Below are positions 29,101 through 44,100 of a stretch of 64,000 bases of DNA, piece after piece. The position numbers were made by a program, and so were the translations under genes. The stretch covers positions 4,956,001 to 5,020,000 of the forward strand of contig OX392527.1 in NCBI GenBank assembly GCA_947623455.1. Direction: 5' to 3'. Origin of the DNA: Mimachlamys varia (taxonomy: Eukaryota; Mollusca; Bivalvia; Pectinida; Pectinidae). Position 1 is the first letter of the stretch; every line of letters starts with the position of its first letter. The notes beneath the pieces were generated by a model, which worked only from the letters and a program-made list of their open reading frames with translations, ran no database searches and was not told the DNA's origin.

Positions 29101-32100
29101 CTCAGACCTATGTTGCCCTGTGAGACCGATATTTCTCTCTCAGACCTATGTTGCCCTGTAAGACCGATATTTCTCTCTCAGACCTATGTTGCCCTGTAAG
29201 ACCGATATTTCTCTCTTAGACCTATGTTGCCCTGTAAGACCGATATTTCTCTCTCAGACCTATGTTGCCCTGTAAGACCGATATTTCTCTCTCAGACCTG
29301 TGTTGCCCTGTAAGACCGATATTTCTCTCTCAGACCTGTGTTGCCCTGTAAGACCGATATTTCTCTCTCAGACCTATGTTGCCCTGTAAGACCGATATTT
29401 CTCTCTCAGACCTATGTTGCCCTGTAAGACCGATATTTCTCTCTCAGACCTGTGTTGCCATGTAAGACCGATATTTCTCTCTCAGACCTGTGTTGCCATG
29501 TAAGACCGATATTTCTCTCTCATACCTGTGTTGCCCTGTAAGACCGATATTTCTCTCTCAGACCTGTGTTGCCCTGTAAGACTGATATTTCTCTCTCAGA
29601 CCTATGTTGCCCTGTAAGACCGATATTTCTCTCTCAGACCTATGTTGCCATGTAAGACCGATATTTCTCTCTCAGACCTATGTTGTCCTGTAAGACCGAT
29701 ATTTCTCTCTCAGACCTATGTTGCCCTGTGAGACCGATATTTCTCTCTCAGACCTATGTTGCCCTGTGAGACCGATATTTCTCTCTCATACCTATGTTGC
29801 CCTGTAAGACCGATATATATCTCTCAGACCTATGTTGCCCTGTAAGACCGATATATATCTCTCAGACCTATGTTGCCCTGTAAGACCGATATTTCTCTCT
29901 CAGACCTATGTTGCCCTGTAAGACCGATATTTCTCTCTCATACCTATGTTGCCCTGTAAGACCGATATATCTCTCTCATACCTATGTTGCCCTGTAAGAC
30001 CGATATATATCTCTCAGACCTATGTTGCCCTGTAAGACCGATATATCTCTCTCAGACCTATGTTGCCCTGTAAGACCGATATTTCTCTCTCAGACCTATG
30101 TTGCCCTGTAAGACCGATATTTCTCTCTCAGACCTATGTTGCCCTGTAAGACCGATATTTCTCTCTCATACCTATGTTGCCCTGTAAGACCGATATATAT
30201 CTCTCAGACCTATGTTGCCCTGTAAGACCGATATATCTCTCTCAGACCTATGTTGCCCTGTAAGACCGATATATCTCTCTCAGACCTATGTTGCCCTGTA
30301 AGACCGATATTTCTCTCTCAGACCTATGCTGCCCTGTAAGACTGATATTTCTCTCTCGGACCTATGTTGCCCTGTAAGACCGATATTTCTCTCTCAGACC
30401 TGTGTTGCCCTGTAAGACCGATATTTCTCTCTCAGACCTATGTTGCCCTGTAAGACCGATATTTCTCTCTCATACCTATGTTGCCCTGTAAGACCGATAT
30501 TTCTCTCTCAGACCTGTGTTGCCATGTAAGACCGATATTTCTCTCTCATACCTATGTTGCCCTGTAAGACCGATATTTCTCTCTCAGACCTATGTTGCCC
30601 TGTAAGACCGATATTTCTCTCTCAGACCTATGTTGCCCTGTAAGACCGATATTTCTCTCTCAGACCTATGTTGCCCTGTAAGACCGATATATCTCTCTCA
30701 TACCTATGTTGCCCTGTTATATAAAATAGTTACACTGTTACATCCATATTTAGCATGAAGCCATAGCGGGCTTCATTCAATATGGATGTAACGGCTGACC
30801 TTTCATAGCACTTTGAAAGTTAAAAAATGACTTTCAATCCTTATGTAACTGTATAACAATTTAATAGTATACTGTATAACACAAAGATTACTTGCCTCTG
30901 GATTACCGACTTCGTTAGGAAGGACATTTTTTATAAAGTCATTTAAGCCTTCTTTTTCATGAGTCACGTACGGTTGGAGATCCTCTGCTTGGACTTGAGT
31001 CGGTGTTCCTGTGAAGTACATCAAGTAAACCATATCACACGTAAATGTTATTGATGCTTGAATGAAATGCCTCACTCCTGAAATGCATTGGACTTGTGCA
31101 TGGTCTATTACTGCCACAAACTGGAAACAGTTTGCAGGGCTGGCATTGCCACCAAATTTATCTAATGATCAGGAGATATTCAGGGCAAATCCACTCACTC
31201 ATCTTCAATGAACATTTTTTGTAACATAATAAAATGAGTTTTTTACAATATTTCTAATAACATACTTTTCTTTCAATAACTTCAAACCCAAAGAAATATT
31301 TCAAGTCCAATTTAAAATACAGACCACTACATGCTCCCAATTTAGTACAGACACTCGAGGGGTCAAATCCAGTCTCCAGTAACTGGACAATCCGTGGGGC
31401 GTACGTCATACACTGTAATGAAACAGACCAGTGGATACAATGTTTGTGTAACATATTAAAATAAGTATAACAAACATGTCAAAAGAAATATAAACAATAC
31501 ACGAGTATTAGTATGAAGAGCTGTAAAGGAGTTGGTTTCTGACTTACGTAGTTTTTTAAGGCGCCCGGTACCTCCCCACACAGCTGGTAAATAGTTGCGT
31601 TGATGACGTCCTCGGACCGGTTATTGGCAAGGACCTGGTCCAGCTCATCTACCAGTGCTTTACACAGTTCACATTCCAGTTGGCCGGCCTAGTCGGTACA
31701 AATAAGGGAATTTATCACATAACTGACCCGATCAGTCATGCCATACGACCATGTCATAAAATCGGTATTACACACGTGCAATAACACTTTTGTGATGTCA
31801 TAAACAAATGACGTCTTTATGACGTCATATGATTGTCTCTGTAGTGAGAATCGTACTGTCACAGAGGAGCCTTTCTTATAGAGAATAAATTTGAGAGATT
31901 TTGTTATTTTCTCATTAATATTAGTTATGTGATTAATAGAATCTTACACTCGTGTCAATGTGATATGGAATTTATTAAACTCGTTTAATGATTTAAAACT
32001 GCCTAAAGGCTCGTGACATATTAAATTACCTAACTCGTTTAATAAATTCCATATTACATCGACACGCGTGTAAGATCTTCTATACACAGCCGTGTGACAG

Positions 32101-35100
32101 CGTGAGATTACCTTTGATTTGATCTCATCGAGGAATTTTCTGTATCTTTGTGTGATATGAAGATGGACGTTTTTGAGTTTTCCTATTAGTGTGCTTATTT
32201 GTTGTGATGACATTGATGACGTGGTTCTCATTTTGAGGATTGATGCTTACTTGGATGTGACCAAGATTTACATGGCGGGTGTCGTCGATGAAGCAGAAGA
32301 CGCTTACTCTTCCTGAACACCTGGTCTTATTCTCTTGTGCTTTTACGAGAGTCTCCATTTTATATTTGCCTCTAGTTTAATCGATTTTGAGTTCGGATTA
32401 TGTTTTTGTTGAAGCTTTGGTATTCTCTGATTTTTTTTTTAATTCTGTGACAATTATTGTAAATAATGAAAAATAAAGTTATCTTTGTATTCCTATTTAT
32501 ACAACCTTTTAGACTCGAGTAAATAAGAGCAAATCTACCGTTCAATGACACGCTAGATATAAAGCATTGCTACTCACCTCGATGTTCTGGAGGGTATCAG
32601 TTAAAACCTTGCTGATTACCTCGATATTCTGGAGGGTATCAGTCAAAATATTGCTGCTTACCTCGATATTCTGGAGAGTATCAGTTAAAACATTGTTGCT
32701 TACCTCGATATTCTGGAGGAGATCAGTTAAAACATTGTTGCTTACCTCGATATTCTCAAACTCTTCTTGCTCTTCGGTTAAAGCAACGGCTAGAACAAAA
32801 ATGGAACATCAATTAGTTGATGAATGAATTAATACTAGTACTTTGTACCAAATATATTTACGTATATGCTGAAGTGGCCCAATTTCTATGAATGGGATAC
32901 ACTTCATACAACTTTACTCCGAGAAAGCTTCAGACAATAGCCTACAGAAGGCTGCATTGGTCGTACTCTAGACCTTTAACATGATTGTCTGCGATATCAT
33001 ATCATAGCATGCCTCATGTACAGATGATATCTTTTTTAATTTTTACATCACCATATATTATATTTTATATAATTAACAGCACTAAACGATAGATCTTGAA
33101 TTATTTCAGAACAGAACATGTGTCACTAGCCCATCGTGAGCTCAGGCCAATGTTACTGACAGCATTAGCACAAGATTACATTCAGGTGTAACAAATAACA
33201 TTTTACGCAAGTTTTGACATTGTGAGCAGCAATCACTGAAGGTACGACGTACAATTGCTCATAGCACTCGTACAGATTCAGCAATCACCGAATGTACGAC
33301 GAACAATTGCTCATAGCATTCGTACAGATTCCGCAATCACCGAAGGTACGACGTACAATTGCTCATAGCATTCGTACAGATTCAGCAATCACCGAAGGTA
33401 CGACGTACAATTGCTCATAGCATTCGTACAGATTCAGCAATAACCGAAGGTACGACGTACAATTGCTCATAGCACTCGTACAGATTCAGCAATCACTGAA
33501 GGTACGACGTACAGTTGCTCATAACATTTGTACAGATTCAGCAATCACTGAAGGTACGACGTACAATTGCTCATAGCACTCATATAGATTCAGCAATCAC
33601 TGAAGGTACACCGTACAATTGCTCATAACATTCGTACAGATTCAGCAATCACTGAAGGTACGACATGTAGAATTGCTCATAGCACTCGTACAGATTCAGC
33701 AATCACTGAAGGTACGACGTACAATTGTTCATAGCACTCGTACAGATTCAGCAATCATCGAAGGTACGACGTACAATTGATCATAGCATTCGTACAGATT
33801 CAGCAATCACTGAAGGTACGACGTACAATTGCTCATAGCATTCGTACAGATTCAGCAATCACTGAAGGTACGACGTACAATTGTTCATAGCACTCATACA
33901 GATTCAGCAATCACTGAAGGTACGACGTACAATTGTTCATAGCACTCGTACATATTCAGCAATCACTGAAGGTACGACGTACAATTGCTCATAGCATTCG
34001 TACAGATTCAGCAATCACTGAAGGTACGACGTACAATTGCTCATAGCATTCGTACAGATTCAGCAATCACTGAAGGTACGACGTACAATTGTTCATAGCA
34101 CTCGTACAGATTCAGCAATCACTGAAGGTACGACGTACAATTGATCATAGCACTCATACAGATTCAGCAATCACTGAAGGTACGACGTACAATTGATCAT
34201 AGCACTCATACAGATTCAGCAATCACTGAAGGTACGACGTTCAATTGATCATAGCACTCGTACAGATTCAGCAATCACCGAAGGTACGACGTACAATTGC
34301 TCATAGCATTCGTACATATTCAGCAATCACTGAAGGTACGACGTACAATTGCTCATAGCATTCGTACATATTCAGCAATCACTGAAGGTACGACGTACAA
34401 TTGTTCATAGCACTCGTACAGATTCAGCAATCACTGAAGGTACGACGTACAATTGCTCATAGCATTCGTACAGATTCAGCAATCACCGAAGGTACGACGT
34501 ACAATTGCTCATAGCACTCGTACAGATTCAGCAATCACCGAAGGTACGACGTACAATTGCTCATAGAAGTCGTACAGATTCGAAATTCAAATGTATTACA
34601 GTCACTGTAGCCAATCATATTTCACAAGATTCGCGAGACAAACTTATTATTCTATCTGAAGTAGAAGATTAACTTTACATTAAGATGTGACGCGTTGTAA
34701 TTATCTCCATTGACGTAGAGAGTATAATCCACTTAGTAGGTGGCAAAACATGTACAATTTATCACAATAGTATTTGTGAAATAATAATAATATGAGTTAC
34801 AATATAGTAGATACTTATGTACCTGACAATATGGCAAATACCTTTGTCCCTAATAGGTGAAACAATGGTCACGTGATACATACCACTACATGCTCGAACA
34901 AGTTTGCACACAACTGAGCTATCGAATCCATTCTCCAGTAGCTGGACAACTCGTGGGGCGTTGCTCAAACACTGCAAATAAATCACTGTTAATGAGGTGC
35001 CACATTGAACTGGTATCTAAAAGGATTCATCAGTTCAGAAACACATAATTTCAAACTTTTTCTTTATCCACAAACAATATAAGTATTTACACTTTATTTG

Positions 35101-38100
35101 TCGAGAGACAACACGGAGTTTTTCCTACCTAGTACCCCTCTCTCCCGTTCAGAACAATAGAGGGTAATACATGATTTAAGGAAAGAAATTAAGCACCACA
35201 AGTTGGATCAGAACTTTAAACAGACTCAACGTATCTGTCATTGTGTACATTAAATCGGCTATCACATCGGTCATTGGCACAAAGCCAAAACAGTCGAAAG
35301 GGAAAACATGCAAAACTAAGACAAAACAAAAACACATTAAATCAAGTAAAACCCAAACATGAACAGAGACGAGGGGGCGCCAGTGATGTCATAAGTGGGG
35401 CCCACTACTTCGAGAGAAAGGGAGTAGTTTATGTTATGTTTACATCCTAGTGCCATACATTTAAAAACGGCCAGTCTTTCTTTATACGTTGCAAAGCGGT
35501 TAATGTAAGATTGTGTATAAAGTAACAATAACTATAACAGGGCAAGGATATGGCACAAAGATCCTCAACTTCTACCAAATCAACCACCATCATTATAGAA
35601 CTTCTATAAACGTTAACAGCTTACTTTCCTCGCGTATTCTATAAAAGATGAAGCTGGGTCTAGATGTGGAGGTGTATATGAGGAGTTATAGACACTTACA
35701 AAGTTTGTCAAAGCGCCAGGTGCTTCCTCACATAGCTTGTAGACGGTGGCGTTGATGACCTCGTCAGACTGATTGTTGACGACGACTTTGTTGAGTTCGA
35801 ACACGAGTAGTTTACAAAGCTCACATTCCAGTGGGTTAGCCTGATATATAGGAAAGGGACAAATACATATAGTATTTAAAACGGAAGGCCCTGTCAAACA
35901 TATAATAAAACAACACATTCATTCAATTTTAATTAATTGTGGTTGTTTTGGTCAAATAATTTTATTCATTCTTATACATTATGTTCAAACTTTTTCAACG
36001 CACTTCCTTTTTTTAGTTTTCAAACAAAGCGTATGCTTACCTGAATATTTTCCTCTTCCTCGTTGGGGATGGTGTCCATCTTCCCTGCGAACAGTTCCTC
36101 CTCCTCCTCATACATCACTGGTTCTTTGTGAGAATTAGATCCAGCCTTCTTAGTGTTACACACGCCTCGGATCTCAAGACATGCCTTCTCACCCGCCTGG
36201 CCAATAATTCAGGTAAACATTTGTACATAACGTCAACTAAAGTACATATAACGGGATAAATCTTAAAACTTTGATTTATTTTAGAAATCAGCGTAAAACA
36301 AATACAACTAACAGACATCAACAAAAAAGCGAGACACCAAAATTAACGAAGGGGGATACATCATGGCAACGACAATCTGGAGGAAAGACATGCAGATCAA
36401 CACGAGACACAAAACTACCGACGCCTTGACAAGGGGGATACATCATGGCAACGACAATCTGGAGGAAAGACATGCAGATCAACACGAGACACAAAACTAC
36501 CGACGCCTTGACAAGGGGGATACATCATGGCAACGACAATCTGGAGGAAAGACATGCAGATCAACACGAGACACAAAACAAAATGACGTGTATATAACTA
36601 ATGATATTATGTACTTACCTTTCCAAATGCATCCTTCATGGATGACTGACAAAGGTCACAGGTCAAGCTTCGGATGTTTACTATTCCGTCAGCTGTGTTG
36701 TGAAATGAAAAGCTTTGATTGTTTAGGTGATATAATTATGCTGAGAAAACCTTATAACGTGGTTTAAGGGTATCAAAGAAACAAGTTAGGCTTATTTATA
36801 AATAAATTATACATATCTACTAATCAAGCAATGAATGGTATAAAGAAATACCAAGCCTTGTGTTCAAATACTATAACTGAATTACTGGTCTGGATTATTA
36901 TTGTTCTGGATTGGACATGTGTTGGCATCCCAAGAAACAGCTGGTGATGTATATATTGTATTTAATTCATTTTGTTCGTTTATAAACTAAGAACACCCTT
37001 TTTTGAGAAATGTCTTACTTGATTTGCAGACATTGATAGCAATGCATCCCTTCTCAGGATCAATTCCTTTCTCCAGTATGTTCAGGACGAGAGGGGCGAG
37101 TTTCTTACACTGTTGGTGGAACAATCGATATCAAATCATTGGATGCAAGCAATAGATTGGTAAAAACACAAATCGTACAGTTACAATATGACATAAACGT
37201 AAGTGTTTGAATGGTCCAAGTAAGTACCTGCTAACTATTCACTTTCCCCGTTAATGACTTGATGACTTACAAAGTTCGACAGTTCAGCAGGAAGACCCCC
37301 GCAAATCTGCATAATGGTGTTATTGATGACAGTCTCGGTTTGGTTGGTTGCTATGGAGGCGTCCAAGATCTGGATGAGGAACTCACAAATCTCACAGGTC
37401 TCGTTACTGTCAATCTGTTCAAATCAAGTAAACAGATGAATTAGTTTGGAAGTCGATGTATTAACATTTTGTCAAGGTGCAAAATTAATTTTCAATTTAA
37501 ATTTGACACATAACTTTTTACACTGGTTTCAAATCAGCACTTTTTGTTTGTTAGTGATGTTTTTAAGATACATTTTATGTGAACTGTCAATATGATGAAT
37601 CTCTCAATGAAGTCTGTTGACGAAATAAACAATTTATCTGTTTATGACACACGACTGTGGAATTGACGTGGTAAACATAACCAACAATTATAGATATTGC
37701 TACCTTCATTACACCATATTGTTTTACTTAATTGCATATGAAAGTTGTAAAATTAGATCCAGGCTTCGATCAGTCTTTTTATATAGATAAAAGTGATAAA
37801 TTGGTTAAATTACGAATAGAAGGAGGTAAACCAAAAGAGGGCAGACAGAGGTTTAGGTATACCTTTGGTTTCATGTTGACCGGCTTGCCTTTCCTACCAT
37901 TGTACGGGTGTAACATCTGTGGAATGGCATCCCCTATATCATACTCCGACATGTTTTCCATCACCGTGTCCACCGGAATCTCGTTCTTGAAGTCATCCTT
38001 GATTTGAAGTCCTTCTGTTATTTTATTACTAATGTCACTTTCTGTTTTAGTGCACACCTTCAGTTCCTCACATGCCGATTTCGGATCCTGAAAATTGCAT

Positions 38101-41100
38101 CCATATAGCAGTCATTTCGTATAGTCACACAGTTCTTTTCCCCAAAAACATGAACTCTAATATATATACATATATAACGCACAGCATTCATATTATAAAC
38201 AAACCCCTTTAGTTAAGAAATATCACAAAAAATGTTTTAATTCATATTTATGAATTTAAAAAGAAGCACGAAAATCTTCAAATTGGTACAGAAAGTCAAA
38301 TTCATGTGTATTCAATACTTTCTTTGTCCCATCAATTCTTCATGCTATTATTCATATTTCATCATTTTCCAAGATATGATTTTATGATTACGTTTATGAT
38401 TCGATTCAATCATATTTCACTGTATAAATATATCCAGTCATACTTCACGGTAGGTAAACCCAATCACAGGTTATTGTACAGTGTCTCCACAGTACGTACG
38501 TCAGTCACGTGACTACAGGATGATGCTGAATAAAGTGTTCCTTGGTTCACACTTACGATTGCTCCTGATATTTTGGCGAACAGAGCGGGCAGGTATTGGT
38601 GGACCATTGAAGTACATGTTTCCCGTTCTGCTGCGAGGCGGTTACAAATATCATCCAATTTATCTTCAACTTGTGACTAAAACATAGTTATACAATATTA
38701 TATATATTTTAATATCATACCGTTTACATTTTGTATACGAAGACATAAATATACGTATGCGATACTTGCTTGGTTTTATGTATAGGAACAGTCTCGTTTT
38801 CCGAATAGCCAGGCCAGTTACACGTGAATTTAATAAGTTTCCAGGAAATATAACGTCAAACTGACAGGTCATTGAAAGAGATGTGAATCATAACATAATA
38901 TTATTATTTAAGCGCGTTCAAAACCGGTCACTGAATTAATACACTAATGTTTATAATGATCGGTACACGTACAACACTCTTGTTTATAGTGACCGGTACA
39001 CGTACAACACTAATGTTTATAGTGATGGGTACACGTACAACACTCATGTTTATAGTGACCGGTACACGTACAACATTCATGTTTATAGTAACCGGTACAC
39101 GTACAACACTAATGTTTATAGTGATGGGTACACGTACAACATTCATGTTTATAGTAACCGGTACACGTACAACACTAATGTTTATAGTGACCGGTACACA
39201 TACAACACTCATGTTTATAGTGACCGGTACACGTACAACACTAATGTTTATAGTGACCGGTACACGTACAACACTAATGTTATACTGACCGGTACACGTA
39301 CAACACTAATGTTTATACTGACCGGTACACGTACAACACTCTTGTTTATAGTGATGGGTACACGTACAACACTCATGTTTATAGTGAACGGTACACGTAC
39401 AACACTAATGTTTATAGTGACCGGTACACGTACAACACTAATGTTTATAGTGATGGGTACACGTACAACACTAATGTTTATAGTGACCGGTACACGTACA
39501 ACACTCTTGTTTATAGTGATGGGTACACGTACAACACTCATGTTTATAGTGAACGGTACACGTACAACACTCATGTTTATAGTGATGGGTACACGTACAA
39601 CACTAATGTTTATAGTGATGGGTACACGTACAACACTAATGTTAATAGTGACCGGTACACGTACAACACTAATGTTTATAGTGACCGGTACACGTACAAC
39701 ACTAATGTTTATAGTGATGGGTACACGTACAACACTCATGTTTATAGTGACCGGTACACGTACAACACTCATGTTTATAGCGATGGGTACACGTACAACA
39801 CTAATGTTTATACTGACCGGTACACGTACAACACTAATGTTAATAGTGACCGGTACACGTACAACACTAATGTTTATAGTGATGGGTACACGTACAACAC
39901 TCATGTTTATAGTGATGGGTACACGTACAACACTCATGTTTATAGTGACCGGTACACGTACAACACTCATGTTTATACTGACCGCTACACGAACAACACT
40001 AATGTTTATAGTGATGGGTATACGTACAACACTAATGTTTATACTGACCGGTACACGTACAACACTAATGTTTATAGTGATGGGTACACGTACAACACTC
40101 ATGTTTATAGTGACCGGTACACGTACAACACTAATGTTTATAGTGACCGGTACACGTACAACACTAATGTTTATAGTGACCGGTACACGAACAACACTAA
40201 TGTTTATAGTGATGGGTACACGTACAACACTAATGTTTATAGTGACTGGTACACGTACAACACTAATGTTTATAGTGATGGGTACACGTACAACACTCAT
40301 GTCAATATCAATGGTGATGGGTACACGTACAACATTCATGTTTATACTGACCGGTACACGTACAACACTCATGTTTATAGTGACCGGTACACGTACAACA
40401 CTAATGTTTATAGTGACCGGTACACGAACAACACTAATGCTTATAGTGATGGGTACACGTACAACACTCATGTTTATAGTGATGGGTACAAGTACAACAC
40501 TCATGTTAATAGTGATGGGTACACGTACAACACTCATGTTTATAGTGATGGGTACACGTACAACACTTATGTTTATAGTGACCGGTACACGTACAACACT
40601 TATGTTAATGGTGATGGGTACACGTACAACTTTCATGTTTATAGTGACCGGTACACGTACAGCACTCATGTTTATAGTGATGGGTACACGTACAGCACTA
40701 ATATTTATAGTGATGGGTACACGTACAACACTCATGTTTATAGTGACCGGTACACGTACAACACTAATGTTTATAGTGATGGGTACACGTACATCACTCA
40801 TGTTTATAGTGACCGGTACACGTACAACACTCATGTTTATAGTGATGGGTATACGTACAACACTAATGTTATAGTGACCGGTACACGTACAACACTCATG
40901 TTTATAGTGATGGGTACACGTACAACACTCATGTTTATAGTGACCGGTACACGTACAACACTAATGTTTATAGTGACCGGTACACGTACAACACTCATGT
41001 TTATAGTGATGGGTATACGTACAACACTCATGTTTATAGTGATGGGTACACGTACAACACTCATGTTTATACTGACCGGTACACGTACAACATTCATGTT

Positions 41101-44100
41101 TATACTGACCGGTACACGTACAACACTCATGTTTATACTGACCGGTACACGTACAACACTCTTGTTTATAGTGACCGGTACACGTACAACACTCATGTTT
41201 ATAGTGATGGGTATACGTACAACACTCTTGTTTATAGTGACCGGTACACGTACAACACTCATGTTTATAGTGATTGGCATACGTACAACACTCTTGTTTA
41301 TAGTGATTGGTATACGTACAACACTAATGTTTATAGTGATTGGTATACGTACAACACTCTTGTTTATAGTGATGGGTACACGTACAACACTAATATTTAT
41401 AGTGACCGGTACACGTACAACACTCATGTTTATAGTGACCGGTACACGTACAACACTCATGTTTATACTGACCGGTACACGTACAACACTCATGTTTATA
41501 GTGACCGGTACACGTACAACACTCATGTTTATAGTGACCGGTACACGTACAACACTCATGTTTATAGTGATGGGTACACGTACAACACTCTTGTTTATAG
41601 TGATGGGTACACGTACAACACTAATGTTTATAGTGACCGGTACACGTACAACACTCATGTTTATACTGACCGGTACACGTACAACCCCCATGTTTATAGT
41701 GATGGGTATACGTACAACACTCTTGTTTATAGCGATGGGTACACGTACAACACTCATGTTTATAGCGATGGGTACACGTACAACACTCATGTTTATAGTG
41801 ACCGGTACACGTACAACACAAATGTTTATAGTGACCGGTACACGTACAACACTCATGTTTATAGTGACCGGTACACGTACAACACTAATGTTTATAGTGA
41901 TGGGTACACGTACAACACTCTTGTTTATAGCGATGGGTACACGTACAACACTCTTGTTTATAGGGATGGGTACACGTACAACACTCATGTTTATACTGAC
42001 CGGTACACGTACAACACTAATGTTTATACTGACCGGTACACGTACAACACTAATGTTTATACTGACCGGTACACGTACAACACTAATGTTTATAGTGACC
42101 GGTACACATACAACACTAATGTTTATAGTGATGGGTACACGTACAACACTCATGTTTATACTGACCGGTACACGTACAACACTCATGTTATAGTGACCGG
42201 TACACGTACAACACTAATGTTTATAGTGATGGGTACACGTACAACACTAATGTTTATAGTGACCGGTACACGTACAACACTAATGTTTATACTGACCGGT
42301 ACACGTACAACACTAATGTTTATACTGACCGGTACACGTACAACACTAATGTTTATAGTGACCGGTACACGTACAACACTAATGTTTATAGTGACCGGTA
42401 CACGTACAACACTAATGTTTATAGTGACCGGTACACGTACAACACTCATGTTTATAGTGACCGGTACACGTACAACACTAATGTTTATACTAACCGGTAC
42501 ACGTACAACACTAATGTTTATAGTGACCGGTACACGTACAACACTAATGTTTATAGTGACCGGTACACGTACAACACTAATGTTTATACTGACCGGTACA
42601 CGTACAACACTAATGTTTATACTGACGGTACACGTACAACACTAATGTTTATACTGACCGGTACACGTACAACACTCATGTTTATAGTAACCGGTACACG
42701 TACAACACTAATGTTGATACTGACCGGTACACGTACAACACTAATGTTTATAGTGATGGGTATACGTACAACACTAATGTTTATAGTGATGGGTATACGT
42801 ACAACACTCATGTTTATAGTGATGGGTACACGTACAACACTCATGTTTATACTGACCGGTACACGTACAACACTAATGTTAATAGTGACCCTTACACGTA
42901 CAACACTAATGTTGATACTGACCGGTACACGTACAACACTCATGTTTATAGTGATGGGTATACGTACAACACTCATGTTTATAGTGATGGGTACACGTAC
43001 AACACTCATGTTAATAGTGATGGGTACACGTACAACACTAATGTTTATAGTGACCGGTACACGTACAACACTAATGTTTATAGTGATGGGTACACGTACA
43101 ACACTAATGTTTATACTGACCGGTACACGTACAACACTAATGTTTATACTGACCGGTACACGTACAACACTAATGTTAATAGTGACCGGTACACGTACAA
43201 CACTAATGTTTATAGTGACCGGTACACGTACAACACTAATGTTTATAGTGATGGGTACACGTACAACACTCATGTTTATAGTGACCGGTACACGTACAAC
43301 ACTCATGTTTATAATGGTCAGTACACATAACAATGTCATTTTATAGTGTTTGGTTATACCAAAAGGGTCGATTCAAATTCGAAAATGTTTTTATTGGTCT
43401 AATTAAAGATCTGACATCATGCAAACCCAAGCGAGCAAAGATACTCTCATATAAGAAACGCAGAATATAAATCGGGGATTATAAGACGCTTTCATGACCA
43501 GGGACGTAAGATAGGGATATTCCACCCGAGGGGTTTTCAAGTTTGGTAAACCCTAGGCTTTGTCGAGGGTTTTGCCAAATTTGAAAACCCCGAGGGTGGA
43601 ATTTCCCTTTCTTACACCCTTTTTACTCATATCAACTACCCGAATAAACTCAATAACCATGAAAATACTTTTTGACTGGCTACCATTTTGAACATTTCGA
43701 ATTTTTCTTTGAGCTTTCCTTGACGAAAACGAATTAGACAGCGATATTAAGCATACCCTATATTTGCAAACAACGTTTGCGCAGAAAAAAAATAATCTCA
43801 TCTTTCTGGTATTTATGGTTAAATGTTTGTGAAAGGTTTTAATTTCATCGCACCGTCGCTTTCTCTTTCCGGCATAAGATTTCACGGTATTCGTGACGTC
43901 ACGTCATTGTTGTGTCATTGTAACATCACGTCGCGTGATATGCTATGTAAGATAGATTTCTCTTACATAGATTTCTTACATGGGCAAACCCTATCCAACA
44001 AGGAGAGATATGAGATGAAAAATATCTGTTTGACCATTTCATTAGTCCTGAAAACTAGAAAACAAGTATTCACCTCAGTCGTATTTTCTCCGATAAGAGA

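Noticed and set aside
32110..32275. Possible extra exon between exons 11 and 12 (frame ending FLDEIKSK before GTAATC)
   Set aside because: No upstream AG gives phase 0 at a sensible distance, exons 11 and 12 already join in phase, and part of the region belongs to the dispersed repeat at 32296-32435.
38947..43346. Very long ORFs on both strands of the 33-bp array
   Set aside because: They arise because the unit length is a multiple of three and has no stops. They sit inside an intron and have no start, splice or domain support.
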